From: Branchipolynoe longqiensis
Taxonomy: Eukaryota > Annelida > Polychaeta > Phyllodocida > Polynoidae
DNA: 64,000 nucleotides
Assembly: GCA_030323885.1 (NCBI GenBank)
Contig: CM059190.1
Span: 105,875,856 to 105,939,855, forward strand
Direction of reading: 5' to 3'
Part shown: in pieces, positions 61,968 through 64,000 of the stretch
Position numbering within the stretch: position 1 is the stretch's first letter
How the letters are laid out: each line of letters starts with the position of its first letter
The notes under the pieces: model-generated
Databases searched by the model: none
Seen by the model: only the letters and a program-made list of their open reading frames with translations
Told to the model about the DNA's origin: nothing
Translations under genes and position numbers: made by a program

Positions 61968-62192
61968 CTATATGAGCTGGTATAGTCCAGCTGCCCTCAA
62001 AAAGGCTAAAATGTTTTCCTGTTTTACCTTAGTAAAAAGGTCATGCACACTGTCTGCAGTGTAGAACTGTTGGCACAGGGCCAAAAAATCAACGCAACTT
62101 AGTAAAATGTGTTTGAGTGTCAGTGGGGACTGACACCCAATACATTCAGGGGGAGGTTCCCCCTTGAGCAGAAAAGCATGTGTAAGCCACAA
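61968..62192 (-). pseudogene. LINE ORF2 C-terminal zinc-like remnant
   Basis: Minus, 74 residues: LTHAFLLKGEPPPECIGCQS, LTLKHILLSCVDF. The H...CxxC...H...C pattern after a THxxLL motif is the C-terminal end found after RNase H in some LINE clades (Jockey/I-like). RT and RNase H are not present. The frame ends at TGA/TAA near 61,968. It differs from the other LINEs in the window. Confidence 0.7.
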
Positions 62193-62204
62193 GTGGCCAT
62201 GGGG

Positions 62205-62300
62205 TGTTAGGGGTGGTAGGAGAGAGGTGGTGGGGTGAGGGGGAGTGAGGGTGTGAGGGTTGGGGGTAGGGGGCGGGGGGGTTGTGACGGGGAGGTGGTG
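62205..62300. repeat. G-rich tract
   Basis: GGTGGGGTGAGGGGGAG-type sequence; adjacent to the LINE remnant. Confidence 0.85.
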
Positions 62301-62389
62301 AGATAAGGCCTTGTATTTGGCGAGTTATCATGTTTCAGAGCATTAATAAAAATGAGTGGGAGATTAATACAGGACCCGACCAAAACAAC

Positions 62390-63232
62390 AGCTGCCACGT
62401 CTGCACAGCTGTCACGTATGTGCAGCTGTCAGCTCTTAGATGTGTGCAGTTGTCAAGTATGTGCAGCTGTCAGATCTTAGACATGTGCAGCCATCAGGTA
62501 TGTGCAGCTGTCATATTTGTGCAGCTGTCAGGTCCATACCGCTGCCAGGTATCTGCAGGTGCCAGGTATGTGCAGCTGTCAGGTCTGTGCAGCTGTCGGG
62601 TATGTGCAGCAGTCAGGTATGTGCAGCAGTCAGGTCTGTACAGCTCAGGTTTGTGCATCATATCACAGTTTTGCACAGATGTCCGGTTTGTGTACATGTG
62701 CAGCCGTCAGGTATGTGCAGCTGTGAGGTTTGTGCAGCTGTCAGGTATGTGCAGCTGTCAGGTCCATACCACTGCCAGGTATCTGCAGCTGCCAGATCTG
62801 TGCAGCTGCCAGGTATTTGCAGATGTCAGGTATGTGCAGCTGTCAGGTCTGTGCAGCAGCCAGGTCTGTACAGCTCAGGTGTATGCATCATATCAGAGTT
62901 GTGCACAGCTGTCAGGTTTGTGTACTGCTGGGTCTGTAAGGTTTGTGCAGCTGTCAGGTTTGTGTACTGTGAGATCTGTGTAGCTGTCAGGCCTGTGCAG
63001 CTGTCAGGTGTGTCTACTGTAAGGTATGTGTAGCTGTCAGGTGTGTGAACTGTAAGGTATGTGCAGCTGTCAGGTCTGTGCAGCTGTGAGGCCTGTGCAG
63101 CTGTCAGGTTTGTGTACTGTGAGATATGTGTAGCTGTCAGGTATGTGCAGCCGTCAGGTATGTGCAGCTGCCAGGTCTGTGCAGCTGCCAGGTTTGTGTA
63201 CTGTAAAGTCTGTGCAGCTGTCAGGTCTGTTT
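62390..63232. repeat. 15-16-bp minisatellite (GTGCAGCTGTCAGGT), ~50 units
   Basis: Units GTGCAGCTGTCAGGTAT/CT with larger blocks: the stretch around 62,520-62,690 (CATACCGCTGCCAGGTATCT ... CATCATATCACAG) recurs at 62,755-62,905, so ~230-bp higher-order duplication is visible. Cys/Val/Gln-rich plus frames result from it. Confidence 0.96.
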
Positions 63233-63239
63233 TTTATTT

Positions 63240-63325
63240 GAAAATGTAGCGCTTCAAATGTAGATAAGTATTTCATTTTGAAAAATATATATTTCATCGG
63301 ACCAAGCAACTTTAAGAATCAGCGT
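63240..63325. repeat. Family R end fragment
   Basis: CTTCAAATGTAGATAAGTAT, then ATTTCATCGGACCAAGCAACTTTAAGAA in pieces: one end of R as in copy 1 (38,110-38,192). The other end is not seen, the minisatellite adjoining instead. Confidence 0.65.
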
Positions 63326-63394
63326 CCCCATGCTACCCTGTCGTGAGTGAGCTCATTGTGACGTCACCATCGTATGCCCAGACAACAATAGACG

Positions 63395-63735
63395 CCGCCA
63401 GTTAAGCTGGAAAGTACCCGAATAGAGTGGTTCTAGATTCTGCCGATAGATGTCACTAGCTTAACTGGTGGGGTGTAATACACGTGAAGAGAGCGGTGGT
63501 GAAATTTCAGAATAAAAATACAATAGAGTTCTTTTTTAAAATATATATTACAAGGATTAAGAGATTGATGCCTGTTGTGATATGAATAGCTTAATATAAT
63601 CAGGCACTTTATTATTTGTCCATGCATTCTTTACGGAGATATAGCATGTGAAATCATAGGCACTCGGGGAATGTACCCGAATAGAGTGGTTCCAGATTCT
63701 GCCGATAGATGTCACCAGCTTAACAGGCGGGGGGG
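63395..63735. repeat. Direct pair of a ~60-bp block with inverted arms
   Basis: GTACCCGAATAGAGTGGTTC ... ATTCTGCCGATAGATGTCAC ... AGCTTAAC(T/A)GG occurs at 63,414-63,475 and 63,674-63,733. The first copy is bracketed by CCAGTTAAGCT and AGCTTAACTGG. A related piece is at 33,770-33,810 (complement). Confidence 0.82.
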
Positions 63736-63934
63736 GGGGGCTATTACCCAATCAGCGCGCATCAACGTACTGTTCTCTTTGTGAAATGGGTGGTCATTAC
63801 GTGGGAATCTGACGTCATCAACAACAAAATCAAAGCTCACATCACTTTCCATCGGGCCTTTTTTCATTGGGAGATAACTAAGGGAGTCTATAATTAGAGT
63901 ATATGTGTAATGTAACCATGGTGTTGGTTTTTGT

Positions 63935-64000
63935 TGAGAGTTTTATGTCCTGGCAACATCTAAGGTCATAGCAGGACGGGTACCGACTTGTGACAGTGCG
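63935..64000 (-). mobile_element. SINE-A, running off the window end
   Basis: Plus: GAGTTTTATGTCCTGGCAAC, CATCTAAGGTCATAGCAGGA, CGGGTACCGACTTGTGAC. Tail part on minus; the rest lies beyond 64,000. Confidence 0.85.

Noticed and set aside
62330..63249. Plus frames with CAAVRYVQLSG-like repeats
   Set aside because: A 15-16-bp minisatellite; all three frames show similar repeats, so nothing points to coding.

Overview
The window looks like a repeat-dense stretch of an animal genome, most likely a mollusc (probably a gastropod). I found no convincing host protein gene, tRNA, rRNA or CRISPR array. Nearly all recognisable sequence is mobile DNA or tandem repeat. The mollusc call rests on several copies of a tRNA-headed SINE resembling the V-SINE/RUDI-type family reported as widespread in molluscs (from memory of the family, not a search) and on the mix of Gypsy, DIRS/Ngaro, LINE and MITE families.

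Layout. 1-3.7 kb: GTT-rich minisatellite, a copy of an unclassified 0.5 kb repeat (family V) and SINE fragments. 3.7-8.5 kb: a nested cluster. A SINE (family A) is split by a decayed Gypsy element (Gypsy-1) with 5-bp target duplications; its 5' LTR was hit by an LTR-like element (family Z, 4-bp duplication), and Z was hit by another SINE-A (12-bp duplication). 8.5-15.4 kb: MITEs, a LINE remnant, the second V copy and short minisatellites. 15.4-25.2 kb: a second Gypsy element (Gypsy-2, minus strand) broken by a DIRS-superfamily element (gag, RT/RNase H and tyrosine recombinase on plus), a LINE and a small MITE. 26.2-31.3 kb: a 44-bp-type minisatellite split by a Z element, itself split by a young-looking Ngaro-like retroelement with split direct repeats. 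The empty target of that last insertion is preserved in another Z copy at 33.8-34.2 kb.

31.6-33 kb is a 33-bp minisatellite. 33-50 kb is a mosaic of SINE-A, V-SINE, MITEs and the third V copy, plus a non-coding 1.8 kb element with inverted ends (family W) inserted in a V-SINE and carrying its own LINE insertion. 48-49 kb is a minisatellite with long poly-G runs. 50.9-53.5 kb holds a deletion derivative of the plus-strand LINE and the second W copy, inverted. 53.5-64 kb holds SINEs, three further MITEs, G-rich and TG-rich simple repeats, several minisatellites and a LINE C-terminal remnant.

The genes do not form pathways; each belongs to a mobile element (gag, RT, RNase H, integrase or tyrosine recombinase). 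Insertion order can be read from target-site duplications and interrupted copies. The freshest-looking autonomous element is the Ngaro-like one at 26,593-30,024. Repeat family letters (A, C, D, Q, R, U, V, W, Z) are working names used only here.
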